64,000 bases of DNA from Desulfosporosinus orientis DSM 765 (GCF_000235605.1 NC_016584.1:1042001-1106000), one strand, 5' to 3'; shown: positions 17,477 through 26,866, counted from the stretch's first letter. The notes: generated by a model from the letters alone, not told the origin. Numbers and translations: made by a program.

Positions 17477-17514
17477 CCAAAGGGGCTGGGTAGAAAACTC
17501 AGCCTCTTTTTTGC
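17477..17514 (+). terminator. intrinsic terminator of the nfnAB-folD-fchA operon
   Basis: GGGGCTGGGT pairs with ACTCAGCCTC (including G-U pairs), followed by TTTTTT ending at about 17513. The structured repeat, copy 1, starts immediately after. Confidence 0.85.
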
Positions 17515-17539
17515 TGGTGCCGCGATAGCGGTATGCTAG
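17515..17539 (+). repeat. tail remnant of the structured repeat
   Basis: 'ggtgccgcgatagcggtatg' closely matches the 3' tail of copy 2 (35406-35427, 'gatgctgcgacagcggtatg'). The small hairpin CCGC-GATA-GCGG replaces GCTG-CGA-CAGC, so pairing is kept while the bases differ. It lies directly in front of the head of copy 1, as if an earlier head-to-tail neighbour had been lost. Confidence 0.55.
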
Positions 17540-17830
17540 GTCTACTCTGAAAAAAGCAACCCTAAACCCCAAAACAGTCTTAAGAACCCCCGTGGACCCG
17601 AAAGTAAGGGCAGCTTTGTCCACAGAAGCGGAACCCATTGCATGAAGAGGCGGTAAAGCCCACAAGACGGCGCGGGGGAACGGAGCCACAGGTTAACATC
17701 AGGTACTACCCGGAGGTTTGGCACGAAAGTGTCCGGTGGACATTTTCGCCGAAGCGGCTATCTCCAAAGAATACTTATCCGCTGAAGATAGCTCCCGCAG
17801 CCGCGAGTGGGCGAGCCTCGGAATGCTGAA
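17540..17830 (+). ncRNA. structured dispersed repeat, copy 1 (3'-truncated), HEARO/omega-RNA-like candidate
   Basis: Head 'gtctactctgaaaaaag', then GTGGAC-CCC-GAAAG..GGG-...-GTCCAC, 'acccattgcatg', 'aagacggcgcgggggaacgg', 'ggtactacccggaggtttgg', a GAAA-tetraloop hairpin GGCAC-GAAA-GTGTC, and 'gcgagcctcgga'. Nearly identical blocks recur at 35130-35428 and 63142-63490, all on the + strand. This copy ends after 'gaatgctgaa' and lacks the 3' CGAAGCTGCCC strand present in the others. No ORF is supported. I suspect the HEARO (IsrB omega-RNA) class from overall character; the family name is unconfirmed. Confidence 0.5.
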
Positions 17831-17868
17831 GGATAGGGGGTTAGGAAATATTTCCTAACCCCCTATCC
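17831..17868. terminator. 38-bp perfect palindrome in front of xseA
   Basis: GGATAGGGGGTTAGGAAAT is followed directly by its exact reverse complement (19+19 bp), then TTTG. It joins the broken 3' end of repeat copy 1. It could act as a terminator in either direction or be an inversion scar. Confidence 0.7.
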
Positions 17869-17899
17869 TTTGTGTTATTATATCATTGAGGTGAAAGTT

Positions 17900-19102
17900 G
17901 TGCCGAAAATATGGACAGTTTCGGAGTTGGTAGGCAAAATTGGTCAAGTTGTGCAAGAACATGGAGAGTTGCAAAACTGTTGGATCAGTGGTGAACTTTC
18001 CAACTTTAAACATCACCGTGCCTCCGGGCACTGGTACTTTACTCTTAAAGATGAGTCAGCAAGCCTCAAAGGGGTTATGTTTAAAAGTAGATCAGAACGA
18101 GTCCGGTTTAATCCTTCGGATGGTTTAAAAGTCCTGATTCGTGGTAATATTCGTATGTACGAGCGTGATGGAACCATTCAGCTCTATGGAGAAGAAATGG
18201 AACCCAGCGGTTTGGGGCAATTGTATTTGGCCTTTGAACAATTAAAAAGAAAACTGGCCGAAGAGGGGTTATTTGATCCCTTACGCAAAAAGAGCATCCC
18301 TCGGCTACCCAGGCGAATAGGCATTGTAACCAGTCCGACGGGAGCAGCCATCCGAGATATCATCAATATTATCCATCGCCGCAACCCGAGGGTGTCCTGG
18401 ATATTGGCGCCAGCAGCTGTTCAAGGTGAAGCCGCTCCACATGAAGTGGCACAGGCCATCTCCCGGCTTAATCGCTACGGAAAAGTAGATGTAATTATCG
18501 TTGGGCGCGGCGGAGGTTCCTTAGAAGAACTATGGGCTTTCAATACTGATATTGTAGCTCGAGCAATCTCAGCATCCATGATTCCGGTGATCTCAGCTGT
18601 TGGTCATGAAACAGATGTGACTATTTCAGATTATGTTGCAGATCTTCGAGCCCCTACCCCCTCAGCGGCTGCTGAACTTGCCGTACCCATCCTTTTAGAT
18701 CTGCAGCTGCAAGTAAACCAGCTTAGTGTTCGACTCCAGAGTGCTATGTCAGATTTGATTGACTGGAAACGACAGTATCTTGAAGGATTTGCGAACAGGG
18801 GACCTCTTAAAGATCCCTTTTGGCGTATTGATCAGAGCCGTCAGCGCCTGGATAGCCTACAAACCCGCCTTCAAGAGGGGATGACTAGATTTGTAATTGA
18901 TAAAAATGGTATACTAAATTTATTGGCTGCAAAGCTGGATTTGTTAAGCCCTTTGACTATTTTAGGAAGGGGATACTCACTCACATATTTAGAGGACGGT
19001 ACTTTACTTCGCTCTGCTAATAATACCGAGGTTGGCGAACAAGTGCGTGTACGTCTAGGAGAAGGAAGTTTGCGCTGTCAAGTATTGGAGAAGGGGATTT
19101 AG
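17900..19102 (+). CDS. xseA: exodeoxyribonuclease VII large subunit
   Basis: 400 aa from GTG 17900, preceded by GAGGTG with 6-base spacing. An in-frame start at 17870 lies at the palindrome and lacks a site. N-terminal OB-fold ('WTVSELVGKIGQVVQEHGELQNCWISGELSNFKHHRASGHWYFTLKD'), catalytic part with 'RIGIVTSPTGAAIRDI', 'VIIVGRGGGSLEELWAFN' and 'ISAVGHETDVTISDYVADLRAPTPSAAAEL'. Exonuclease VII degrades single-stranded DNA together with XseB, encoded 3 bp downstream. Confidence 0.95.
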   Translation: MPKIWTVSELVGKIGQVVQEHGELQNCWISGELSNFKHHRASGHWYFTLKDESASLKGVMFKSRSERVRFNPSDGLKVLIRGNIRMYERDGTIQLYGEEMEPSGLGQLYLAFEQLKRKLAEEGLFDPLRKKSIPRLPRRIGIVTSPTGAAIRDIINIIHRRNPRVSWILAPAAVQGEAAPHEVAQAISRLNRYGKVDVIIVGRGGGSLEELWAFNTDIVARAISASMIPVISAVGHETDVTISDYVADLRAPTPSAAAELAVPILLDLQLQVNQLSVRLQSAMSDLIDWKRQYLEGFANRGPLKDPFWRIDQSRQRLDSLQTRLQEGMTRFVIDKNGILNLLAAKLDLLSPLTILGRGYSLTYLEDGTLLRSANNTEVGEQVRVRLGEGSLRCQVLEKGI

Positions 19103-19105
19103 CGC

Positions 19106-19414
19106 ATGAGCATAGAAATTTGGGATGATAATCTCTTTAATCAGGAAAGCGAAAAAATAAGTCAGAACACAACCACTGAGCAAGAACCGAAATCTTTAGA
19201 ATCGGGACTTGAAAATTTGGAAATAATCGTAAAGACCCTAGAACAAAAAGATCTTCCTTTGGAAAAGGCCTTAAGCCTGTTTAAGCAGGGGGTCGGGCTT
19301 GTTCAGTATTGTTCAAAGGTATTAGATCAAGCAGAAAAACAGATGGAAATTTTACTTGAAGATCCGGACGGACAACTGCAGATCAAGCCTGCAAGATTTG
19401 ATGTGGAAGGATGA
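19106..19414 (+). CDS. xseB: exodeoxyribonuclease VII small subunit
   Basis: 102 aa. The C-terminal half has the XseB pattern 'SGLENLEIIVKTLEQKDLPLEKALSLFKQGVGLVQYCSKVLDQAEKQMEIL'. The roughly 30-residue acidic N-terminal extension is longer than usual (about 80 aa is typical). Follows xseA by 3 bp and is followed closely by ispA. Confidence 0.93.
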   Translation: MSIEIWDDNLFNQESEKISQNTTTEQEPKSLESGLENLEIIVKTLEQKDLPLEKALSLFKQGVGLVQYCSKVLDQAEKQMEILLEDPDGQLQIKPARFDVEG

Positions 19415-19423
19415 ACATAAATC

Positions 19424-20290
19424 GTGTTTAAGGATACCTTTCAGCGTTATATCAACATGGTTGAACAAACCCTGGATCAGCTGCCTTGGAAACAGAACTT
19501 GATTAATGAAAGTATGCGTTATTCTTTAATCGGAGGCGGAAAACGAATACGTCCGGTGCTGGCTTTAGCTTCTGCTGAAACCGTCGGTGGGAAGCCGGAA
19601 GCTATTTTACAGGCAGCTGTGGCTTTGGAACTTATTCATACATACTCATTAATCCATGATGATTTGCCCGCTATGGATAACGATGATTATCGCAGAGGCA
19701 GACTATCTAATCACAAGGTATTTGGTGAGGCTCAGGCTATTTTAGCTGGTGACGCTCTGCTAACCTATGCCTTTGAACTGCTTGGCAATCTAGATCATGC
19801 TCAGCCTGAAAGGTTATTGCGAGTTATAACTGAGGTGGCAATGGCAGCGGGAAAAGACGGAATGGTTGGGGGGCAGGTGCTGGATCTGGCTGGGGAAGGC
19901 AGAGACCTGACTTTAAATGAAATCGAAGAAATTCATAAAGCAAAAACAGGGGCCATACTCACAGTTTCAGCTCGTCTTGGCGGAATTCTGGGTGGGGGCA
20001 GTGAGGATGAAATCGATGCCCTGACAGAATATGCCCAGTCTTTAGGCTTAGCTTTTCAAATCAAAGATGACATTTTAGATATTGTGGGGGACAGCGAAAC
20101 TCTTGGCAAACCAGCCGGAAGTGACCTTCGGCAGGGTAAGTCAACCTATGTTTCTTTGCTGGGCTTAGAGGGCGCCTCCAAACAATTGCATGACCAGATT
20201 ATCAAAGCACAGGCTGCCTTAGAGCCCTTCGCTGACAAAGGTTTATTTCTCAAGGAGTTAGCCTTCTACATTGAAGAACGTAAGCATTAA
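19424..20290 (+). CDS. ispA: farnesyl/geranyl diphosphate synthase (polyprenyl synthetase)
   Basis: 288 aa from GTG 19424. First Asp-rich motif 'DDLPAMDNDDYRRGR' (DDxxxxD), with second motif 'FQIKDDILDIVGD', 'GGGKRIRPVLALA', and 'KTGAILTVSARLGGIL'. Condenses IPP with allylic diphosphates. It sits in the common xseA-xseB-ispA-dxs-tlyA order. There are no aromatic residues bulky enough to rule out C15 versus C20 by eye. Confidence 0.93.
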   Translation: MFKDTFQRYINMVEQTLDQLPWKQNLINESMRYSLIGGGKRIRPVLALASAETVGGKPEAILQAAVALELIHTYSLIHDDLPAMDNDDYRRGRLSNHKVFGEAQAILAGDALLTYAFELLGNLDHAQPERLLRVITEVAMAAGKDGMVGGQVLDLAGEGRDLTLNEIEEIHKAKTGAILTVSARLGGILGGGSEDEIDALTEYAQSLGLAFQIKDDILDIVGDSETLGKPAGSDLRQGKSTYVSLLGLEGASKQLHDQIIKAQAALEPFADKGLFLKELAFYIEERKH

Positions 20291-20298
20291 ATGAGGTT

Positions 20299-20745
20299 AT
20301 GACTATGCCGATAATACCAGGAATTTTCCATAATACAATTCTCAATTCAGCTTTAGTTGCCTGGTTTTGTGCTCAATTTTTAAAATTGATTATTAATCTT
20401 TGTTTGATACGGAAATTTGATATTCACCTTATGGTAAGCTCAGGGGGGTTTCCAAGTTCTCATTCGGCAATTGTGAGTGCTTTATCGTTGGGGATCGGCA
20501 GATACTATGGGTGGGATTCCCCAATGTTTGCAGCAGCGGCTGTTTTTAGTATGATTGTTTTGTATGATGCAGCTGGAGTACGGCGGGCCGCAGGGAAACA
20601 AGCAGAGGTTCTTAATCAACTGGTGGAGCGTTTATATCATGGTCCTGATCTTACTCAAGAGCGTTTAAAAGAACTCATCGGACATACTCCCCTTGAAGTT
20701 TTTGGGGGAGTGATGGTTGGAATCGTTGTAGGACTTCTTGTTTAA
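20299..20745 (+). CDS. divergent PAP2 family / DUF212 membrane protein (YuiD-like)
   Basis: 148 aa with several membrane segments. 'SSGGFPSSHSAIVSALSLGIGRYYG' and 'YDAAGVRRAAGKQAEVLNQLV' are the DUF212 hallmarks (a divergent phosphatase PAP2-like signature PSSHSA). Likely a lipid phosphatase-related protein; in this isoprenoid context a prenyl-phosphate substrate is conceivable but unproven. ATG 20305 is an alternative start with better spacing to GAGGT. Confidence 0.85.
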   Translation: MTMPIIPGIFHNTILNSALVAWFCAQFLKLIINLCLIRKFDIHLMVSSGGFPSSHSAIVSALSLGIGRYYGWDSPMFAAAAVFSMIVLYDAAGVRRAAGKQAEVLNQLVERLYHGPDLTQERLKELIGHTPLEVFGGVMVGIVVGLLV

Positions 20746-20873
20746 TGCAGGACTAAATCTCGACACTAAGATTCTAATGGGATAAAAAAATTGACTGGGG
20801 TCAGGATAGAAGTGATGGTAAGAAGAACTATGGTTGTAACCTGGCCGTGCTTAAATATTGGAGGGTTAATAGG

Positions 20874-22760
20874 ATGGGACTACTCGAAAAAATTCAAGAA
20901 CCGAAAGACCTGCGCAAGTTAAATTCCACGGAACTTGCCACTTTAGCGCATGAGATTCGGCAAGAAATGATAAAAGTGGTCTCCCAAAATGGTGGGCATT
21001 TAGCGCCAAACCTTGGGGTTGTCGAGCTGACCTTGGCGTTGCATAGGACCTTTAACAGCCCTAAAGATAAGATTGTTTGGGATGTGGGTCATCAGACCTA
21101 TGTACACAAGCTCTTAACCGGACGTTTACCCAAGTTTAAGACTATTCGTCAATATAAGGGGTTGTCGGGCTTCCCTAAACGGGGTGAGAGCCCTCATGAC
21201 AGTTTTGAAACGGGTCATTCCAGTACTTCCATATCTGCAGCAGTTGGCTACGCCAAGGCTCGGGATGTCCTTCATGAGGACCATCATGTAGTGGCAGTCA
21301 TTGGAGATGGAGCCATGACCGGCGGAATGGCCTTTGAGGCTTTAAATCACGCCGGGCATAGTGAAACAAATATTATTGTCGTATTAAATGACAATGAGAT
21401 GTCTATTTCTCCTAATGTTGGCGCTATGTCGACCTATCTTAATCGTTTGAGAACAGATCCTATGTATGACAAACGTAAAGAAGAGTTGGAGTATTTATTA
21501 AAACGAATACCGGGAATTGGAAATCAGGTGGCAAAGCTAGCCGCAAAAGCAAAGGACAGCCTAAAGTATTTGCTTGTACCGGGACTCCTTTTTGAAGAAT
21601 TAGGCTTTACTTATTTAGGTCCAATTGATGGCCATGACTTGGCTCTTGTGGAGCAAGTCTTTGAACAAGCTAAAAATAAAAAATGTCCTGTTCTCATTCA
21701 TGTGGTGACTTGTAAAGGAAAAGGGTATAAACCGGCTGAGGAAAATCCTGATGTTTTTCATGGCATAGGGCCTTTTGATCCTGAAACCGGAAAAGTGGCG
21801 AAGAAATCTGCCCCTCCAACCTATACGGCAGTTTTTGGGGAGACTTTGTGTAAATTAGCTGAGGAAAATTCTAAAATTGTAGCAATAACGGCAGCTATGC
21901 CAAGCGGTACCGGTCTAAACGAGTTTGCTAAGAAATACCCGGAGCGTTTTTTTGATGTTGGAATTGCAGAACAACATGCTGTTACATTTGCTGCAGGTTT
22001 GGCTTTCGGGGGACTGAAACCTGTAGTGCCGATTTATTCAACCTTCTATCAGAGAGCATATGATCAAGTGCTGCATGATGTTTGTTTGCAGCAAGCTAAT
22101 GTAGTATTAGCTATTGACCGAGCAGGAATTGTTGGGGATGATGGTCCCACTCATCACGGTATTTTTGACATTTCTTTTTTCAGGATCATTCCTAATTTGA
22201 TCATTATGGCACCTAAAGATGAAAATGAGTTGCGCCATATGCTTTATACGGCGTTAAAATATAACGGACCTATAGCGCTGCGTTATCCCCGCTCAGTCGG
22301 GCAGGGCGTTGCCATGGATAAGAATTTAGTGGAAATTCCCTTTGGCAAAGCTGAAGTATTACGAGATGGCAGGGATGTTACTATAATTGGAGTTGGACCT
22401 ATGGTATACACTTGCCTGCAAGCAGCACAAGAATTGAGTCATCTTGGGGTAGATGCTGCAGTGGTCAATTTGCGCTTTGTTACTCCCCTTGATCGTGAAC
22501 TTCTGTCACACTATGCTCGGCAGACAAAAAAGTTTATTACCATAGAAGACCATGCCCTTAAAGGAGGCATGGGGAGTGCAATTTTGGAATTTCTAGAAGA
22601 AGAAGGAATCGATGATGTTGTCGTTGAACGCTTAGGATATCCTGGATTCGTTGATCAAGGACCGATATCTAAATTACTTTCAATATACGGGTTATCAGTG
22701 AAAGGAATCGTGCAGGCAGCCGAGCGTTTACAATTATTAGGCAGCGCTGCAGAGTCCTAA
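20874..22760 (+). CDS. dxs: 1-deoxy-D-xylulose-5-phosphate synthase
   Basis: 628 aa; ATG 20874 follows TTGGAGGG, while the upstream in-frame start at 20847 has no site. Thiamine-diphosphate enzyme making DXP from pyruvate and GAP, the entry to the MEP isoprenoid pathway. TPP motif 'VIGDGAMTGGMAFEALNHAGH...IIVVLNDNEMSISPNVGAMS' and the transketolase domain 'DVGIAEQHAVTFAAGLA' and 'DRAGIVGDDGPTHHG'. Full length; follows ispA as in many Firmicutes. Confidence 0.96.
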   Translation: MGLLEKIQEPKDLRKLNSTELATLAHEIRQEMIKVVSQNGGHLAPNLGVVELTLALHRTFNSPKDKIVWDVGHQTYVHKLLTGRLPKFKTIRQYKGLSGFPKRGESPHDSFETGHSSTSISAAVGYAKARDVLHEDHHVVAVIGDGAMTGGMAFEALNHAGHSETNIIVVLNDNEMSISPNVGAMSTYLNRLRTDPMYDKRKEELEYLLKRIPGIGNQVAKLAAKAKDSLKYLLVPGLLFEELGFTYLGPIDGHDLALVEQVFEQAKNKKCPVLIHVVTCKGKGYKPAEENPDVFHGIGPFDPETGKVAKKSAPPTYTAVFGETLCKLAEENSKIVAITAAMPSGTGLNEFAKKYPERFFDVGIAEQHAVTFAAGLAFGGLKPVVPIYSTFYQRAYDQVLHDVCLQQANVVLAIDRAGIVGDDGPTHHGIFDISFFRIIPNLIIMAPKDENELRHMLYTALKYNGPIALRYPRSVGQGVAMDKNLVEIPFGKAEVLRDGRDVTIIGVGPMVYTCLQAAQELSHLGVDAAVVNLRFVTPLDRELLSHYARQTKKFITIEDHALKGGMGSAILEFLEEEGIDDVVVERLGYPGFVDQGPISKLLSIYGLSVKGIVQAAERLQLLGSAAES

Positions 22761-22794
22761 GCGGATTCTTCTTACAGACAAAGGACGGGATAGA

Positions 22795-23604
22795 GTGGCA
22801 AAAGGAAAAGAACGAATTGATCTGCTGATTGTTAAAAATGGTCTGGCCACGAGTAGAGAAAAAGCAAAGGCAATGGTCATGTCAGGCATTGTTTTTGTAG
22901 GTGGGCAGCGCGTGGATAAACCTGGAGTGGAATTGCCGGAAAATGCCGTGATTGAGTTGAAAGGTGAGATGCTGCCTTTTGTCTCACGCGGCGGCCTAAA
23001 ACTAGCGAAAGCTCTGGCAGCCTTTCCAATTTCCTTTAAAGATCAAGTCGTTGCAGATATAGGAGCTTCAACAGGAGGGTTTACAGATTGTGCCTTGCAA
23101 AACGGTGCTAAACGAGTCTATGCCGTGGATGTAGGGTATGGACAATTGGATTGGAAACTTAGGACAGATCCCCGAGTAATTTCCATGGAACGGGTCAATG
23201 CTCGTTACCTTACCAAAGACACCCTGCCTGAGAAGGTGGATTGGGTAGTATCCGATGTTGCATTTATCTCAATAACGAAGATCTTTGCCGCGATGTTGGA
23301 GATACTTAAAGCTGATGGACAAGTATTAACCTTAATTAAGCCTCAATTCGAAGCAGGGCGAGAGCATGTGGGAAAGAAAGGCGTGGTTAAAGACGGTAAC
23401 GTTCATAAACTGGTTCTGGAAACTGTCCTTACTCAAGCAGAGGATATGGGATTTCAGGTCTTTGGGTTAGACTATTCTCCAATTCGTGGCCCAGAAGGAA
23501 ATATTGAATACCTTGCTTGGCTGGGATTGCAAAATCAAGTGGGAATAGATTGGCATTCAGAGCTGGAACGTGTAATTAACAATGCTCAGAAAGAGACGGA
23601 ATAA
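22795..23604 (+). CDS. tlyA: TlyA family rRNA (cytidine-2'-O)-methyltransferase
   Basis: 269 aa from GTG 22795. N-terminal S4 RNA-binding domain ('ERIDLLIVKNGLATSREKAKAMVMSGIVFVGGQRVDKPG'), then an FtsJ-like methyltransferase with SAM motif 'VADIGASTGGFTDCALQNGAKRVYAVDVGYGQL' and 'LIKPQFEAGREHVGKKGVV'. Lies between dxs and nadK as in many Clostridia. Confidence 0.92.
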   Translation: MAKGKERIDLLIVKNGLATSREKAKAMVMSGIVFVGGQRVDKPGVELPENAVIELKGEMLPFVSRGGLKLAKALAAFPISFKDQVVADIGASTGGFTDCALQNGAKRVYAVDVGYGQLDWKLRTDPRVISMERVNARYLTKDTLPEKVDWVVSDVAFISITKIFAAMLEILKADGQVLTLIKPQFEAGREHVGKKGVVKDGNVHKLVLETVLTQAEDMGFQVFGLDYSPIRGPEGNIEYLAWLGLQNQVGIDWHSELERVINNAQKETE

Positions 23605-23607
23605 TTA

Positions 23608-24426
23608 ATGGAAAGAATCGTTGGTTTATGGCGGAACATGAGTAAACCGGAAGCATTGACCTTGGCTGACCAGATTGAAGATTGGTTTCAACATCGTGGG
23701 TGGATGGTGTTAAAGGATTGGGCTGATATTATTCAACATAAGGCAAGCTTTCTGATTTCTTTAGGCGGAGACGGTACCCTTCTTCAGGCAGCAAGAGAAG
23801 CCTCTAGTTATGGAATTCCTGTATTGGGAGTAAACTTTGGCCGCTTAGGTTTCCTTTGTGAAATTGAACGAGAAGAAGTTTTTAGTGCGTTGGATCAGAT
23901 TTTGAACAATGACTTTGAGATTCAAGAGCGTTTAATGTTAAACGCCCTTATTAAACGGGCAGGTCAAGAAAATATATCTCATTTGGTTTTGAATGATGTT
24001 GTCTTTTCCAGAGAGAGCAGAGAAGGAATCATTACCCTTCAAGCTAATCTTTCCGGTGAGCCTACAGTCAGCTATCCGGCAGATGGTTTGATAGTTTCTA
24101 CCCCAACGGGTTCAACGGCTTATTCTCTGTCTGCAGGCGGGCCGATTATAAGTCCTAATGTCCAAGCAATTTTACTGACTCCCTTAGCCGCTCATTCCCT
24201 GTCAGCTCGCCCCATGCTAGTCTCAGATGAGGAAAAAATTGAAATTCTCTTAGCTAATGGTGAGAAATGCCTGGTGACCTTTGATGGACGTCAAAGTATT
24301 GAAATATTTTCTGGACAGACTGTCCTAATTACAACGGCTCCTATCAAAGCCTTGCTGATTCGCCTAGGTACACGCAGTTTTCCACAGGTGGTTCGAGAAA
24401 AGTTAAGAGATCGTTGGCACGAATAG
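23608..24426 (+). CDS. nadK: NAD kinase
   Basis: 272 aa. The catalytic GGDGT motif is in 'LISLGGDGTLLQAARE', with 'VLGVNFGRLGFLCEI' and 'ADGLIVSTPTGSTAYSLSAGGPII' following. Phosphorylates NAD+ to NADP+. The start is 3 bp after the tlyA stop; the ribosome-binding site is weak, so translational coupling is likely. Confidence 0.95.
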   Translation: MERIVGLWRNMSKPEALTLADQIEDWFQHRGWMVLKDWADIIQHKASFLISLGGDGTLLQAAREASSYGIPVLGVNFGRLGFLCEIEREEVFSALDQILNNDFEIQERLMLNALIKRAGQENISHLVLNDVVFSRESREGIITLQANLSGEPTVSYPADGLIVSTPTGSTAYSLSAGGPIISPNVQAILLTPLAAHSLSARPMLVSDEEKIEILLANGEKCLVTFDGRQSIEIFSGQTVLITTAPIKALLIRLGTRSFPQVVREKLRDRWHE

Positions 24427-24452
24427 ACCACGTTAATAAGGAGGCTTTGTGT

Positions 24453-24905
24453 ATGAAAGCACGTCGCCAGATGAAGGTCCAAGAAATTATTACAAAAGAA
24501 ATAATTCATACTCAAGAAGATCTTGCTGAAAGACTGCGCTTAGCTGGGTTTGATGTTACTCAGGCAACGGTTTCGAGAGACATTAAGGAAATGGGCCTGA
24601 TTAAAGTTCCAAGTCAAGGGGATGAATATCGCTATGCGGTTCCCACAGAAGCCCATCCCACAAACCTGCAAGACCGTCTACGGCGTTTGTTGAGAGAAGC
24701 AATGGTCTCTATCAATGATGCAGAAAACTTAATTGTCATTCGTACTTTACCAGGAAATGCCCATGCCTTGGCTGCTGTCATGGATAACTGCAATTGGGAA
24801 GAGGTTATCGGTACTGTCGCCGGGGATGACACGATTCTTTTGGTCATTAAACCAAAAGAGGCTGTCGGGACGGTATTAGAACGGATTAGCACCTTGCTTG
24901 GATAG
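24453..24905 (+). CDS. argR: arginine repressor ArgR/AhrC
   Basis: 150 aa; ATG 24453 lies 8 bases after AAGGAGG, while the frame is open to 24414 inside nadK. N-terminal winged helix ('QEIITKEIIHTQEDLAERLRLAGFDVTQATVSRDIKEMGLIKV') and C-terminal hexamerisation/arginine-binding domain with 'IRTLPGNAHALAAVMDNCNWEEVIGTVAGDDTILL'. Located upstream of recN as in Bacillus (ahrC-recN). Confidence 0.95.
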   Translation: MKARRQMKVQEIITKEIIHTQEDLAERLRLAGFDVTQATVSRDIKEMGLIKVPSQGDEYRYAVPTEAHPTNLQDRLRRLLREAMVSINDAENLIVIRTLPGNAHALAAVMDNCNWEEVIGTVAGDDTILLVIKPKEAVGTVLERISTLLG

Positions 24906-24915
24906 GAGGTTTTTT

Positions 24916-26592
24916 ATGCTAGCAGAGCTGCACGTAGAGAATTTCGGACTAATGGAGACCGTACGACTGAATTTCGGCAGTGGGTTAACTGCTTTTACCG
25001 GAGAAACTGGAGCAGGAAAATCCATGTTAATTGATGCATTGGGAGTCCTTTTAGGTGGGCGGGCCAGTATGGAGCTTATTCGGCATGGAGAGACAAGAGC
25101 ACGAATTGAGGGAGTCTTTGAAAACCTGGCTCCTGAAACCTTGCTGCGTATTGAAGAAGCAGGCTATCCTGCCGAAGACGGTCAATTATTTCTTTTTCGA
25201 GAAATAAATTCAGCGGGAAAAAATGTTTGTCGCGTTCAAGGTCGTTCAATTCCGTTAACCCTCTATCGTTCACTTTGTGTTGGACTTGTGGACATTCATG
25301 GTCAAATTGAACATCTATCCCTTTTTAACCCCGAAACTCATCAAAACTTATTAGATGGTTTAGGAGGTCTTCAAGAAGATGTTGATGCAGTTAATAAAGC
25401 AGCTAAAGCCTACCAGAAGGTTATCCGCAAAGAACGGGAGCTTTCTGTTTCTGAAGAAGAACGACAAAAACGTGAAGAAATTCTTCGCTATCAGATAGAA
25501 GAGATTGAAAGGGTCAGCCCAGTATCAGGGGAAGAAGAAGGACTTACTCAAGAGAGAAAACGCTTGGTTAATTCAGAGCATATTTCTAGTTTAATTTCTG
25601 AAGCGTACGCAGCACTTTATGAAGGTTCATCAGGAAATTCAGCTGCTTTTGATTTGCTCGGCCAAGCCCTTAAAGCTCTCCAAGAACTCCAGCGCTTGGA
25701 TGACTCGCTAAATATCTCCGAGCAAATGGAATCTGTTTATTATTCTGTAGAAGACTTAGCTGACCAAATAAGGACATATCGTGATAGTTGTGAGTTTGAA
25801 CCCGGCAGACTGGACCAAATTGAAGAGCGCCTTATTCAACTTAAAAGGCTGCGCAAATATGGGTCAACCGTTGAAGAAATATTGGCAAAAAGAGCCGGCA
25901 TGCTTCAAGAATTGGATCAAATCACCAATATCCAAGAACAGTTTGCAGCAATAGATCATGAAAAGAAGACAACCAGAAAAGCTTATGAAACCGTCGCCAA
26001 GGAATTGAGTAAGAAACGGAGAGAAGTGGCAAAAGGTATTGAGCATGGACTTGCTCAGGAACTGGCCGATTTAGGCTTAGAAAAAAGCCGGTTTGAAGTC
26101 CGTTTTGTCCCTCATGATGAACCAACTTTGGGTGGGGCAGAAACTGCTGAGTTTTATTTTACAGCTAATTTTGGCGAGCCGCCTAAACCATTAGCCAAAG
26201 TTGCTTCAGGAGGAGAAATGTCACGGTTGATGTTGGCATTAAAAAGTATGCTAGCTAAAGTAGAGTTAGTGGATACTTTTATTTTTGATGAGGTAGACAG
26301 CGGAGTTGGAGGCAGAACGATTCACAGAATGGGAGAAAAGCTTGCCAAGATAGCTATGAACAAGCAAGTATTTTGTATTACCCATGCTGCACAAGTTGCA
26401 GCCTTTGCTGAGTCTCATTATGGGATCGTCAAAGAACTCATAGATGATAGAACCCGAACAAAAGTAAATATGTTATCGGAATCAGAGCGTATTGAAGAAC
26501 TTGCCCGCATGCTGGGAGGCGGAGAAATCGAGATTACTCGTAAACATGCCCAGGAATTGTGGCAGCGTTCGGGAGCGTTCTACAGATCTTAA
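24916..26592 (+). CDS. recN: DNA repair protein RecN
   Basis: 558 aa; ATG 24916 follows AGGAGG, overlapped by no other gene. SMC-like ATPase in recombinational repair: Walker A 'AFTGETGAGKSMLIDALGVLLGGRAS', long central coiled coil (about 160-370), ABC signature 'KVASGGEMSRLMLALKSML', Walker B 'TFIFDEVDSGVGGRTIHRMGEKL' and 'CITHAAQVAAFAESHYGIVK'. Full length. Confidence 0.96.
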   Translation: MLAELHVENFGLMETVRLNFGSGLTAFTGETGAGKSMLIDALGVLLGGRASMELIRHGETRARIEGVFENLAPETLLRIEEAGYPAEDGQLFLFREINSAGKNVCRVQGRSIPLTLYRSLCVGLVDIHGQIEHLSLFNPETHQNLLDGLGGLQEDVDAVNKAAKAYQKVIRKERELSVSEEERQKREEILRYQIEEIERVSPVSGEEEGLTQERKRLVNSEHISSLISEAYAALYEGSSGNSAAFDLLGQALKALQELQRLDDSLNISEQMESVYYSVEDLADQIRTYRDSCEFEPGRLDQIEERLIQLKRLRKYGSTVEEILAKRAGMLQELDQITNIQEQFAAIDHEKKTTRKAYETVAKELSKKRREVAKGIEHGLAQELADLGLEKSRFEVRFVPHDEPTLGGAETAEFYFTANFGEPPKPLAKVASGGEMSRLMLALKSMLAKVELVDTFIFDEVDSGVGGRTIHRMGEKLAKIAMNKQVFCITHAAQVAAFAESHYGIVKELIDDRTRTKVNMLSESERIEELARMLGGGEIEITRKHAQELWQRSGAFYRS

Positions 26593-26660
26593 TAATGACA
26601 CTAATTTTGATATTTAATGTTTAAAAGGATTCTCAAAATAATTTTTGTGTAGATTATTTT

Positions 26661-26698
26661 AAGATTGCGTAAATTTATTTATGCAATCTTTTTATTTT
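26661..26698 (+). terminator. intrinsic terminator after recN
   Basis: Stem AAGATTGC / GCAATCTT (26661-26668 with 26683-26690), then TTTATTTT. The rest of the recN-spoIVB gap (26593-26866) is AT-rich and shows nothing else I can name. Confidence 0.75.
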
Positions 26699-26866
26699 GT
26701 CTGTTTTGCCATAGTTTTAGAGAATATGGAACACTTTTGTCAGGATGAAAAATAAACGATTTGGATAATTTAACATTAGAATTTCACAAAAACCTTTCAC
26801 TACACTTATTATTATTGACCGCTCTATAACAAGAGGAAAAAGGGGAGATAGAATGGGGAGAATAGA

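Noticed and set aside
17540-17830. Group I or group II intron
   Set aside because: No GUGYG start, domain V-like hairpin, P7 core or intron-encoded ORF is visible, and the copies interrupt no gene.
20746-20873. TPP riboswitch in front of dxs
   Set aside because: No CUGAGA-type thi-box core is present and the gap is too short.
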